Below, piece after piece: positions 1 through 8,233 of a DNA stretch of 24,736 nucleotides; within the stretch, counting starts at the first letter, position 1; every line of letters starts with the position of its first letter. A program made the translations under genes and the position numbers. The notes under the pieces were generated by a model. That model was not told where the DNA came from and searched no databases. It saw only the letters and a list, made by a program, of their open reading frames with translations. The stretch covers positions 1 to 24,736 of IMG/VR virus record IMGVR_UViG_3300032092_000236; one strand, 5' to 3'. The DNA comes from a virus.

Positions 1-1
1 T

Positions 2-1570
2 CGTCAGCGTGAGCTGGATGACATCATTGACCAGATGAAATTTGAACGCAGGAAGTTTGCCTACGGTCAAGAGGAGTCTGATAATCCAGCCAGCCGCGCT
101 ATCAGAAAGCGGATGAACATGATATTCCAGTACACCAGCATGATCCGCATGGGATTTGATGCTGCTAACCAGGTAAAGAACTTCATCTCTGGTAACGTGC
201 AGGCATGGATTGCTGCGGGTAATCATACTTCTGACCACTATAGTCGAGCAGATATGCTGTGGGCTAAGGGTAAGATATATGGATATGACGGATTCCTGCA
301 CAACTGGTTTGCGGACTGGGGTAAAGTATCTGATATCAGTGACTCTACCATGTTGTACCGGATGTATAATCCTGCACAGAAATCATTTACCCAGTACCTG
401 GACGAGGTAGCTGGCGGTCGTAACCGTCGTGCCAAAGCAACAATGCTTGGTGTGCAGGAGATGGGCTACATGATTCAGGACAAAGGAGATACTGAAGTAG
501 CACTGACAGTAATGTACTCAGTACTTAACCATTATAAGTTTGCCAAGATTAAAGGTTATGACAGCAATGGAGACCCTATCCTGGAGACCGATGAGAAAGG
601 TGAAGTGGTTATGATACCTGCACATGAGGCATACACTCGTGGAGCTAATAACATCCTGGAACGCAGAAGTGACGTGTTGTTTGACCAGGAGGATGAGAAC
701 CGTTTGAGAAACATTATATACTCAGAGATGCGTCGGGCACAGGGTAACTATGCCAGCTCAGACCAGACCAAGTTTGAAGAGACGGTTATTGGTAAGCTGG
801 TATTTTTCTACCGTAAGTACCTGGTACCACAGCTGTTGAATCGCTTTGGTTACCTGAGACCCAACTGGGAAGCAGGAGAAGCTGCGCTGGGATACTGGCG
901 TGCGGTAGCCATGAGCTGGAAATACTATGGTGCGTCCAATACACTCAAGCATTTTATCCTGGGTACCAAACTGGCGAATAAGATGGGTAGCACCGTGGAT
1001 CTGATTAGTGTCACTGACAAGTCAGGTCGTACTGTACAGCGTCAGGGGGATTTGTATACCCGCAAGATTGCACAAGCCCGCCGCGATGCAATGGTAATGG
1101 CCATGATGACTGTACTGGGTATGATGGTGATGAGCTACATGAGACGTAAAGACGATGACGATGAGGAGATTGGTATGCTGGAAGGAAACGCACTGCGCAT
1201 CTTCTGGGGTACCAAAGGGGAGGTCATGTCCATGTTCCCACTGGGTGGTGGATCTGAAGAATACATCCGCAACTTTACATCGCTGACGGTGTACACCCGC
1301 GAGCTGAACGCTATCAAGCGTATGGGAAGCCATGCCTGGAACCTGGCATTTGCCATGATGTATAATGGCGGAGAAGAACCAGACCCAGATGTAGATGGTG
1401 ATGCAGCGTATCAAACCTGGAAAGATGCATTCTATACCCGCAAGGCCGGGCGTTTTGAAGAAGGCGATGCTAAGATTGTAAAAGACATTGAAGACCTGAC
1501 TGGTATCCGCAACTTCCGCGACTTATTTGACCCATCAGACAGAGTGCAACAGATGAAGAGAAATCAGTAA
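2..1570 (+). CDS. C-terminal part of a very large probable virion protein (5' partial)
   Basis: The frame is open to the left edge (it reads RQRELDDIID before the methionine at 35), so this is the end of a longer gene, not a gene starting at 35. About 522 residues are visible. The sequence is mostly helical and charged. Counting from that methionine, a hydrophobic methionine-rich helix at about 351-369 (AMVMAMMTVLGMMVMSYM) is followed at once by the acidic run RRKDDDDEE, a likely membrane-active segment near the C-terminus. I see no catalytic motif in this part. Its position directly before the tail fibre, and its tail-end membrane helix, fit the giant internal or ejected virion proteins of Bacteroidota podoviruses and crAss-like phages, some of which carry virion RNA polymerase or peptidase domains further upstream. 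That assignment is inference from position and composition. The alternative is a large tail or portal-associated protein. Confidence 0.6.
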   Translation, partial: RQRELDDIIDQMKFERRKFAYGQEESDNPASRAIRKRMNMIFQYTSMIRMGFDAANQVKNFISGNVQAWIAAGNHTSDHYSRADMLWAKGKIYGYDGFLHNWFADWGKVSDISDSTMLYRMYNPAQKSFTQYLDEVAGGRNRRAKATMLGVQEMGYMIQDKGDTEVALTVMYSVLNHYKFAKIKGYDSNGDPILETDEKGEVVMIPAHEAYTRGANNILERRSDVLFDQEDENRLRNIIYSEMRRAQGNYASSDQTKFEETVIGKLVFFYRKYLVPQLLNRFGYLRPNWEAGEAALGYWRAVAMSWKYYGASNTLKHFILGTKLANKMGSTVDLISVTDKSGRTVQRQGDLYTRKIAQARRDAMVMAMMTVLGMMVMSYMRRKDDDDEEIGMLEGNALRIFWGTKGEVMSMFPLGGGSEEYIRNFTSLTVYTRELNAIKRMGSHAWNLAFAMMYNGGEEPDPDVDGDAAYQTWKDAFYTRKAGRFEEGDAKIVKDIEDLTGIRNFRDLFDPSDRVQQMKRNQ

Positions 1571-1584
1571 GAATTGAGTATATT

Positions 1585-1618
1585 ATATAGGAGGAGGTAT
1601 CACTGCCTTCTCCTATAT
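1585..1618 (+). terminator. Hairpin after the large virion gene
   Basis: Arms 1585-1597 and 1606-1618 can form a 13-bp stem with a single G:U pair around an 8-base loop (TATCACTG). It begins 14 bases after the stop of the upstream gene and ends 7 bases before the tail-fibre start. There is no strong T run after it, so it may be an mRNA-processing or partial terminator hairpin rather than a classic intrinsic terminator. It would separate expression of the virion protein from the fibre genes. Confidence 0.6.
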
Positions 1619-1625
1619 TCTACGT

Positions 1626-4600
1626 ATGCCGTCTAAGTTTCTTGTACCCCTTGAACTGCCTGATTTTCAGGGCACTCCGCTCAGTACAGCTGATGCGGGA
1701 TATGTACTGCTGTTTATCAAGTATGGATGGCTGACGTCACAATTACCTGATGGCACACAAGTAGATCTGGTATTACAACGTCCGCTGGACGGGTTCACAG
1801 AGGTGGACCGCTATGCTAATCCGGTCGTTGCTACAGACACTGTGCTTGGGGCAATAGAAAAAATCCAGCGCAGCTTAAGCACACTTAAACTTCAGGGAGA
1901 TGTGACGGGAACCGCAGCTTATGTTGGCGGTGAACTTGTCATTGAGACAACTGGCGGGGGAGGTATCGATTGCACTGAACTCTTAAACTGTCAGGTCATC
2001 ATAGATCTGGATGGTAGGATTTCCACGCTGGAAAACGCGCCCACAGCACCCAAAGTTGCTACTGAATTGGACACTTATCACTTCAGCGGTTACGGAACAC
2101 AATACGAACCTGGAGACCTGGTGTACTACCAGGGTCACATTTACTCAGCCAATTTAACAAACGATGGTGTTACTCCTGCGATTGGCGGTAACGTGTACTG
2201 GACAGACCTGGGTGTAGGTAACCGTTTACGTCAGATTCTCTCAGACTGGAACGCTACAGCAGGTGAAGCACAAATTCTGAACAAACCTACAGCACTTAGT
2301 CAGTTTACTAATGATGCTGGATTTATCACTTCATTCACAGAGACAGACCCGGTGTTTGCCGCCAGTGCTGCTGCTGCAATAACATCTACAGATATTACTA
2401 ACTGGAATACTGCATACGGCTGGGGTGACCATAGCACAGCAGGATACTTGTTAAGTGAAGCAGACACGCTAGACAGTGTTGTGGGAAGAGGTGATTACAC
2501 AGACAAGCCGGTAACCATTGACGGAAGAGTAAACATGGTTACACAAACTGGTTCACTGAATTCAGTACGCATTGGTCATACAGACACACCTGTTGCATTT
2601 GTAGACATACGTCCCTCATATGCAGGTCCTAATACTGGACTCTATGTACAAAATCCCGGTGTAACGGGAAACTCGTATACAATAATAGCACAAGCGCAGC
2701 AAAATAACGCTGCTACTAATAATATTGCAGGTTATTTTAATGCGCAGTATGGAGCTACCAACACGGCTATTCGCACGGATTATGGTAACAACCTGCTTAA
2801 TGCTTTGGGTGGAAACCTACTGGTAGGTACTATCGTAGATGCAGGATTCAAGTTAGACGTAAACGGATCAGTACGCTTTGGTCAATATTCAACATCAGGT
2901 ACTATTGAGTTTTATCCTGACGGCGGAAGTACAGGTACATACACAGTATTTAAGTCAAGACTAGGTAGTTCTACAGGTCCTATTGTTGCGTTTTATGGAG
3001 ATGTTGCTGGAACCTATAAAGGATATGCCTTATATGGTCCAGATGTATCTTATGATGGTTTACTACTTTACCGGGAAACTGGAACTTATGCAGAATCAAT
3101 ACTATTGGGAGTTGACAAAATTGTCATGCCCAACACCCAGATATTAGCATGGTCTTCAACAGGTCTTACGTACGAGACTGTCGATGTAGCACTGGCGCGT
3201 AATGCTGCCAACGTATTGGAAGTTAACAGCGGTACTGCTGGAAGCTTTGCCAAGCTGAAACTTAAGAACGCTATTATCAATGACCTGGTAGGAGGGAGTA
3301 CCCGCATGGTGGTGGCTGACGCTAACGGTGAATTGAACACGCAGCCTTTACCTAGTAGTACAGGCACAGTAACTTCCGTGGCATTAGCTACAGGTGCCAC
3401 TGGTACTGACATAAATGTGAGTGGTTCTCCAATCACCAGCTCTGGAACTATAACTTTGAATATCCCTGATGCATCAGCTACTTCCAGGGGTGTTATCACA
3501 ACAGGCACGCAAACAATTGTTGGTCAGAAAACATTCCGTTCACTTACTACTATATTTGACTCTACTGACAGCGGTACTTTTATTGAAGGTAGGGCCAGCG
3601 GTGTTCTTTATGGAGGGATAGTGTTTGGCTTGTTTATGCAGTACAACGCTTATCCAGCTGCAACTCAAGGATTTATTTGGAAGAACGGAGCAGGTAATAA
3701 CGTCATGGCTTTAGAGCAATCTGGGGTATTGACCGTACAAAATCTGGCAGGCACAGGAACCAGGATGGTTGTAGCAAGCAGTACAGGCGTCTTGTCTACC
3801 CAGGCCATACCAACAGGTAACAGTGGAACAGTAACTTCAGTAGCACTGGCTACAGGTACAACAGGTAGTGATGTCAATGTATCCGGTTCTCCCATTACAG
3901 GAGCAGGTACGATTACATTAAACATACCCGATGCGTCAACCAGCGCAAGAGGGTTGATTACTACTGGAACACAGACAATCACAGGTAGAAAAACATTTGA
4001 CTCTCCACATCGTATTATTACAACAGATGCTACGCTGACAGATGGAAATTTTGGCAGCTACATTGGTACTACGTTTGCTCCACCGGCAAACCGCACGGAC
4101 CGCAACCTGTACGGTGAACGCAACTCTATGGCCCTGGATTTAACACTGGGCACACTTACGGGTTCATCCACTTTCAACGTAACGGCACAGTACAACGAGG
4201 TATTTCTTGCGGCAGGTGGCGGTAGCACACAACCTATCCGCGCTATGATGACCGCATTGGTCGGTACGTCTGGTAAAGCTGCCATGAACGTTGCGGACTT
4301 CAGGTTCATGGAGATCAAGACTCCAGATAGCGGTGGTGTCACAGGACATGTGGTAACCACAGCAACAGGCCTGTACATCAATGATATAAGAAGCGCGCCT
4401 GGATACACTATAACTGATGCTTACGCAATTTACCAGGCAGGTACAACAGACATTGTATACATTGCGGGTAACTTGCGACTTCCATCTTATGCGTCACCAA
4501 GCGGTTTTGCATTTTTACTGACAGACACTTCAGGTGGCGTAGCTAGTCAAATGGTAACCTGGGACTATGTACTGTCTACTGCCACTGCGCCCTTTACATC

Positions 4601-5882
4601 TAATCACTTAGTTGATGGTGCCGGTTTTAGCTTTGGATTTGACGCACTAGCAAAATTTACGGTTAATTCAGTTGATGATTTTATCAGTCTGATTGCTACT
4701 GAGGCGACCAACACAACTGCAGTTGAACTTAAGCTGTGGAACGACGGACTTGCTACACTAACATCTAATAACACAATCTTAGGTTATACGGTGGCCATAG
4801 AAATAGACCCTGCAACCATGCGTTTAAAAACGCCACGTGTTACACAAAGCTTAGCGACTACGGGTCAATTCTTAAAACTGGTAAACGCAACAACAGGGGA
4901 AGTAGAGTTTGATACAGTATCTGGAGGGTCTGGTGGTGGTATTGCACTGACTGACTTGTCAGCAACATCACCTCTGCAGTATAACAACACCACAGGGGTA
5001 TTTAGTATTTTACAGGCAAGTTCAATTGGTAACGGATTCCTGTCTTCTACAGACTGGAACACATTCAATGGTAAGCAGAACGCACTGGTATCTGGTACAA
5101 ACATCAAAACCATAAACGGTGATTCTATACTGGGGTCAGGCAATGAACTGGTGCTTGATGGTGACCGTGCAAGATACGGTTATGAATACTTTAATGATTT
5201 TTTAAATTCTGTGACTGTATCAAATGGTACTGATGGTATAGGTCTCATAGCCTTTTTTAGTGGTACTGGTACGAGTCTTGCACCAAGTTCGGTTCCTGCT
5301 GTTCGCGCTACCAACCAACATGGATTTATTCAGCCTAATGCAGGTACAACTAACATCGGTGTTTCCGGCGTTTATAGCACAACTACTACAAGTAATTTTT
5401 TAATTACAGGTGGTGGTGAAATGGTGTTTGAAACATCGATTTTTGTACCAACACTGAGTGACGCTACTAATAGGTACCGTATTATTATTGGTTATGGTAG
5501 TACTGCAGGCAATGCAGCAGAAGTCAATGGTGTATTTTTTACTTATGATGAAGGTGGTACACTCAATGGATCTGTCGCTTCTGCCAACTGGCAATGCCTT
5601 TCTGTTGCAACCTCTGTGAGAACACAGACTACTACAACTGTGGCAGTAACAACCTCAGCATGGGTAAAACTAAGGATTGTTATCAATGCTGCAGGTAATT
5701 CTGCACAATACTTTATTGATAACATGACTGTGGCTGTAGCAACGCATAGTACCAACATACCAACAGGTGCTTCGCAATCAATAGTTCCAAAAATAGGTAT
5801 TCAAAAAGCAGCTGGCACGACTAGCCGTACGTTCTTCGCTGACTATATTTCTTACAGGCAGACATACACAAATACCAAATAA
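1626..5882 (+). CDS. Long tail fibre / receptor-binding protein with internal repeats
   Basis: 1418 residues, rich in Gly, Thr, Ser and Asn, as expected for a trimeric fibre. The N-terminus (to about 110) probably anchors to the virion. Residues 158-195 (GTQYEPGDLVYYQGHIYSAN, then a W at the end) resemble a chitin-binding-type (CBM5/12-like) module. Two long homologous repeats follow at about residues 559-637 and 712-791, both built as TRMVVA, then GTVTSVALATG, SGSPIT, GTITLNIPDAS and ending in TGTQTI..KTF. Further fibre-type segments include TDWNTFNGKQNALVSGTN near residue 1140. The C-terminal 240 or so residues look like a jelly-roll lectin-type domain (FETSIFVPTL, then AWVKLRIVINAAGN, YFIDNM), a plausible receptor-binding head. 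I see no endosialidase-type chaperone ending. The ATG at 1626 follows the hairpin directly. The role as fibre is well supported by composition and repeats; the domain assignments are by eye. Confidence 0.85.
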   Translation: MPSKFLVPLELPDFQGTPLSTADAGYVLLFIKYGWLTSQLPDGTQVDLVLQRPLDGFTEVDRYANPVVATDTVLGAIEKIQRSLSTLKLQGDVTGTAAYVGGELVIETTGGGGIDCTELLNCQVIIDLDGRISTLENAPTAPKVATELDTYHFSGYGTQYEPGDLVYYQGHIYSANLTNDGVTPAIGGNVYWTDLGVGNRLRQILSDWNATAGEAQILNKPTALSQFTNDAGFITSFTETDPVFAASAAAAITSTDITNWNTAYGWGDHSTAGYLLSEADTLDSVVGRGDYTDKPVTIDGRVNMVTQTGSLNSVRIGHTDTPVAFVDIRPSYAGPNTGLYVQNPGVTGNSYTIIAQAQQNNAATNNIAGYFNAQYGATNTAIRTDYGNNLLNALGGNLLVGTIVDAGFKLDVNGSVRFGQYSTSGTIEFYPDGGSTGTYTVFKSRLGSSTGPIVAFYGDVAGTYKGYALYGPDVSYDGLLLYRETGTYAESILLGVDKIVMPNTQILAWSSTGLTYETVDVALARNAANVLEVNSGTAGSFAKLKLKNAIINDLVGGSTRMVVADANGELNTQPLPSSTGTVTSVALATGATGTDINVSGSPITSSGTITLNIPDASATSRGVITTGTQTIVGQKTFRSLTTIFDSTDSGTFIEGRASGVLYGGIVFGLFMQYNAYPAATQGFIWKNGAGNNVMALEQSGVLTVQNLAGTGTRMVVASSTGVLSTQAIPTGNSGTVTSVALATGTTGSDVNVSGSPITGAGTITLNIPDASTSARGLITTGTQTITGRKTFDSPHRIITTDATLTDGNFGSYIGTTFAPPANRTDRNLYGERNSMALDLTLGTLTGSSTFNVTAQYNEVFLAAGGGSTQPIRAMMTALVGTSGKAAMNVADFRFMEIKTPDSGGVTGHVVTTATGLYINDIRSAPGYTITDAYAIYQAGTTDIVYIAGNLRLPSYASPSGFAFLLTDTSGGVASQMVTWDYVLSTATAPFTSNHLVDGAGFSFGFDALAKFTVNSVDDFISLIATEATNTTAVELKLWNDGLATLTSNNTILGYTVAIEIDPATMRLKTPRVTQSLATTGQFLKLVNATTGEVEFDTVSGGSGGGIALTDLSATSPLQYNNTTGVFSILQASSIGNGFLSSTDWNTFNGKQNALVSGTNIKTINGDSILGSGNELVLDGDRARYGYEYFNDFLNSVTVSNGTDGIGLIAFFSGTGTSLAPSSVPAVRATNQHGFIQPNAGTTNIGVSGVYSTTTTSNFLITGGGEMVFETSIFVPTLSDATNRYRIIIGYGSTAGNAAEVNGVFFTYDEGGTLNGSVASANWQCLSVATSVRTQTTTTVAVTTSAWVKLRIVINAAGNSAQYFIDNMTVAVATHSTNIPTGASQSIVPKIGIQKAAGTTSRTFFADYISYRQTYTNTK
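3300..3536 (+). repeat. Tail-fibre internal repeat, copy 1
   Basis: In-frame repeat of about 237 bases encoding a block from TRMVVADANG to TGTQTIVGQKTF. It matches copy 2 located 459 bases downstream. Protein identity is high while the DNA has diverged at many third positions, so this is an old, maintained duplication rather than a recent one. Confidence 0.8.
3759..3998 (+). repeat. Tail-fibre internal repeat, copy 2
   Basis: In-frame repeat of about 240 bases encoding a block from TRMVVASSTG to TGTQTITGRKTF. It is one codon longer than copy 1, with the extra residue around the TGNSGTV segment. The region between the copies (about 220 bases) is unrelated to the repeat and may be an inserted fibre domain. 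Confidence 0.8.
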
Positions 5883-6013
5883 TGATCATGCATAAGTACA
5901 GGATGCTATTTGACAACGGGTATATTGAAACATTAAGTCTGGAGGAGGCCCAGGCTCACGGTAACTATGTAGAAATCTGGGAGGAAGTTCCAGACCCAGA
6001 CCCTGCGCCTTAA
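5882..6013 (+). CDS. Small ORF of 43 residues, translationally coupled to the fibre gene
   Basis: The ATG shares its A with the TAA stop of the fibre gene (TAATG), the usual layout for coupled translation. The product begins MIMHKYRMLFDNGYIETLSL, continues with a Tyr/Trp/Glu-rich segment and ends in an acidic proline tail (PDPDPAP). It has no signal peptide or membrane segment. I do not recognise a family. Its place between fibre and spike genes suggests a small tail-associated or assembly protein. Support is the tight overlap, a clean reading frame and non-random composition; chance is possible at this length. Confidence 0.6.
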   Translation: MIMHKYRMLFDNGYIETLSLEEAQAHGNYVEIWEEVPDPDPAP

Positions 6014-6040
6014 GTTGAACCTATTTTCTCACAAGGATAA

Positions 6041-6313
6041 ATGAATGACATGATCAACAACATCTCTCCAGTAAGTATATGGAAAGACGGAACAACACAA
6101 TCAGCCACACAATTACTTTTGCGCATAGTGGCAGATGACCTGTACAGCCAGGCCATATTTTACTATGAGCTACTGACCGCCAATGATGATGTAGTCATCA
6201 ACGGCAATTTGACCCTTAACGGTACTGCGTATACCACCTGGAATACCAGTGCCAATGCCACGCCTGGTGCATTTACCTGGGCAACAGACCAATTGAATCT
6301 AACCCTAACATAA
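6041..6313 (+). CDS. Small probable tail or fibre-associated protein
   Basis: 90 residues, starting MNDMINNISP. It is polar, acidic and aromatic, and its second half (ING NLTLNGTAYTTWNTS) has the short beta-strand, Asn/Thr-rich style of fibre proteins. There is no signal peptide or membrane helix. It lies 27 bases after the 43-residue ORF and its stop is one base before the start of the tailspike gene, so it is part of the same late transcription unit. I do not recognise a named family. A tail accessory protein is the most likely role, from position and composition only. Confidence 0.65.
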   Translation: MNDMINNISPVSIWKDGTTQSATQLLLRIVADDLYSQAIFYYELLTANDDVVINGNLTLNGTAYTTWNTSANATPGAFTWATDQLNLTLT

Positions 6314-6314
6314 T

Positions 6315-7634
6315 ATGGCTACAATAAAACTTGAAACTTTTGGACCGGGTGCATTTGGAAGTACGGCTTCCTCATTGTTCCAGTCAAAACTGCTTAATGC
6401 AGTAAACACAGCTCCGGCAGGAACGGTGATTGATTGCACATCATACACAGGAACGCTGACTCTAACAGGAACTGTTACCATCAAAAAACCGCTTACATTG
6501 CTTTTTGGCAAGGTGATCATTAATTTTTCGACAGGTAATGGAAGACACATGTTTCACATTCAGTCAAGCAATGTGGAGATTATAGGTCTTAACCGTTCTA
6601 CAGCTACCGCCAGCGGAGATGCAGGGACATTGTTTAGAATGAATGTCTCTGGTGCAGGTTACCACATTTATGCGGCTAATACAAACACTACAGGTACTGC
6701 TTCTGCCAGTGGACTTGTGTTGGAAAACATAGACTTTGAAGGCCTGAAATCTACTTACACGTCAGTATCAAACGTTGCTACATACAGTTATGCCGGTGCC
6801 GGGGGAATACTGATTTCTGAAGGTAATCCTGATCAGTCAGGTTCAAACATAGCCAATATATCTTTGAAAAACATTCATGTGAATTCTGCCAGACATCATG
6901 GAATTATGATCTACGGTGCAATCACTTCACGCCTTGAGAAATGCCGTGTGAGAAACACTGGCGGACATGCTTACTATATTGCAGGCAGCTCAACATCTGT
7001 ACATTTTGATACATGCTATGCACTCTCTGCAAACCTTGCTGGTTTCTGCCTGCATGGTTCATCTTACAGTGTTTTGACAGCATGTGCTGCTGATAACTGC
7101 AGTGTAGGCTACTGGCTAAGAAGCGCTAAAGCAACTACGATTACATCATGTGGAGCAGAGGCGTCTACTATTAATACATCTACACTTCCGTATAACCTAG
7201 GCATTACATTGTGGAACTCTAGTGGTATAACAACCATCAATGACATAGGTTCTGACAACATTGGTTTCTTCAAGGGAACTAATTTCCTGCTGACAGGCGG
7301 TGACGGCAATATCCTTAATGCGTGTTACTCTAAGGATCCAGGTAACCGCGCAGGTCAAACCACTTATGCTCATGCAAAGACCTCACATTTTACAGTTGCG
7401 GGTGCTGCCACAAACAATCGCATATCTGTACCTACCATTGCAGGTACATCTCCAGTAAAGTATCGTTTCAGATACAATGCCATTGGTGGCGATTATCCAT
7501 TCTTCAACTTCCTGGACTACTACGTTTATACCGTGGAGACAACAGATGCAGAACCTGCTAACGATCCTGCAATGACTCCTTTACAGGAATTGTATAATCA
7601 AAACAATACTTACCTCATAACTTTTATTGACTAA
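6315..7634 (+). CDS. Tailspike-like protein with right-handed parallel beta-helix
   Basis: 439 residues. After a short N-terminal region there is a long series of strand-turn units between about residues 75 and 330, with the spacing typical of pectate-lyase-like beta-helices (for example NVEIIGL, LVLENIDFEG, ISLKNIHVNSARHHGIMIYG, LEKCRVRNTGGHAYYI, VHFDTCYALSANLAGFCLHG, LTACAADNCSVGYWL, TTITSCGAEAS). The C-terminal 75 residues form a different, probably globular part. Such proteins degrade or bind surface polysaccharide at the phage tail tip. No catalytic acid pair can be assigned by eye, so enzymatic activity is uncertain. It follows the 90-residue protein by one base and overlaps the next small ORF by one base. 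Confidence 0.8.
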   Translation: MATIKLETFGPGAFGSTASSLFQSKLLNAVNTAPAGTVIDCTSYTGTLTLTGTVTIKKPLTLLFGKVIINFSTGNGRHMFHIQSSNVEIIGLNRSTATASGDAGTLFRMNVSGAGYHIYAANTNTTGTASASGLVLENIDFEGLKSTYTSVSNVATYSYAGAGGILISEGNPDQSGSNIANISLKNIHVNSARHHGIMIYGAITSRLEKCRVRNTGGHAYYIAGSSTSVHFDTCYALSANLAGFCLHGSSYSVLTACAADNCSVGYWLRSAKATTITSCGAEASTINTSTLPYNLGITLWNSSGITTINDIGSDNIGFFKGTNFLLTGGDGNILNACYSKDPGNRAGQTTYAHAKTSHFTVAGAATNNRISVPTIAGTSPVKYRFRYNAIGGDYPFFNFLDYYVYTVETTDAEPANDPAMTPLQELYNQNNTYLITFID

Positions 7635-7771
7635 TGGCCAAAGTAAAACAATCTTCTAATACCTTTGCACCCAAGTCACGTCGTAAACGTCCCGGCGTGC
7701 ATGCAAAGAGTAGAACTTCTGGATTAAAGTCCAGCAAGCACTACAAAAAACTTTACAAAGGACAAGGATAA
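7634..7771 (+). CDS. Very basic 45-residue protein
   Basis: The ATG shares a base with the TAA of the tailspike gene (TAATG). The product starts MAKVKQSSNTFAPKSRRKRP and ends in HYKKLYKGQG. Of 45 residues 14 are Lys or Arg and none is Asp or Glu, so it is strongly cationic and likely binds nucleic acid or an acidic partner. It has no membrane segment. Short lysine/arginine-rich ORFs with a similar GVHAKSRTS..K.SK.YKK..KGQG pattern are, to my recollection, common next to structural genes of Bacteroidota phages, but without known function. A role in DNA condensation or as a minor head or tail component is possible. Reading frame, overlap and extreme composition support it as real. Confidence 0.7.
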   Translation: MAKVKQSSNTFAPKSRRKRPGVHAKSRTSGLKSSKHYKKLYKGQG

Positions 7772-7776
7772 CACCT

Positions 7777-8184
7777 ATGGAAAACACCAAAACCAAACTA
7801 ACGGTAGCAGAGCTGTGGGCACTCCATGGCGAATTAACTGGGACAGAGCTTCAGCAAGCCCTGTTGTCTCAGAAACTTTCTCTAACCACCAAGTTCTATT
7901 TGACCAAACTGGCCAAAGCCTGCGGTGAGCACAAGACCAATTTTGAGAGTGTGCGCAATGAAAAGATCAAAGAGCTGGGCGTTGAAGATGAGACAGGTGC
8001 CATCAGTGTACCTGAGATGGTTGATGGCAAGGTCAATGAGAACTTTCTTACATTACGTGATGCAGTGAATGAACTGCTGAAAGTAGAAGAGGAGATTGAG
8101 CACCCTGTGTTCAACATTGAGGATTTTGCTGCAGTAGAAACAGAAGGTTTCTATCCTGTATTTTTCAAACTTTTAGGACTGTAA
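7777..8184 (+). CDS. Hypothetical 135-residue protein, last gene of the structural block
   Basis: The product is acidic and largely helical (segments TVAELWALHGELTGTELQQA and NFLTLRDAVNELLKVEEEIE), without a signal peptide or membrane helix. The start lies 5 bases after the stop of the small basic ORF. The pattern of two helical segments around a beta-like middle (ETGAISVPEMVDGKVN) recalls short phage proteins of the DUF1617 type, but I cannot confirm that. It ends just before a hairpin terminator that closes the plus-strand block. Most likely a minor structural or accessory protein. Confidence 0.65.
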   Translation: MENTKTKLTVAELWALHGELTGTELQQALLSQKLSLTTKFYLTKLAKACGEHKTNFESVRNEKIKELGVEDETGAISVPEMVDGKVNENFLTLRDAVNELLKVEEEIEHPVFNIEDFAAVETEGFYPVFFKLLGL

Positions 8185-8190
8185 AAACAA

Positions 8191-8211
8191 AGGGAGGCAT
8201 TAGACCTCCCT
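8191..8211. terminator. Bidirectional terminator between convergent units
   Basis: Arms AGGGAGG (8191-8197) and CCTCCCT (8205-8211) form a perfect 7-bp stem with a 7-base loop. Read leftward the hairpin is followed by TTGTTTTT, a good T tract for the minus-strand genes; read rightward the tail (GTTGCTTTA) is weaker. It lies between the plus stop at 8184 and the minus stop at 8234. Confidence 0.85.
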
Positions 8212-8233
8212 GTTGCTTTACAAAATGTATTGG

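Noticed and set aside
3300-3998. CRISPR-like or mobile repeat interpretation of the repeated DNA
   Set aside because: Only two copies, about 240 bases each, in frame and diverged mainly at synonymous positions; explained by fibre protein modules.
3086-4408. Several Val/Pro-rich open frames on the minus strand
   Set aside because: They are antisense to the fibre repeats and their similar sequences merely mirror the repeated DNA.
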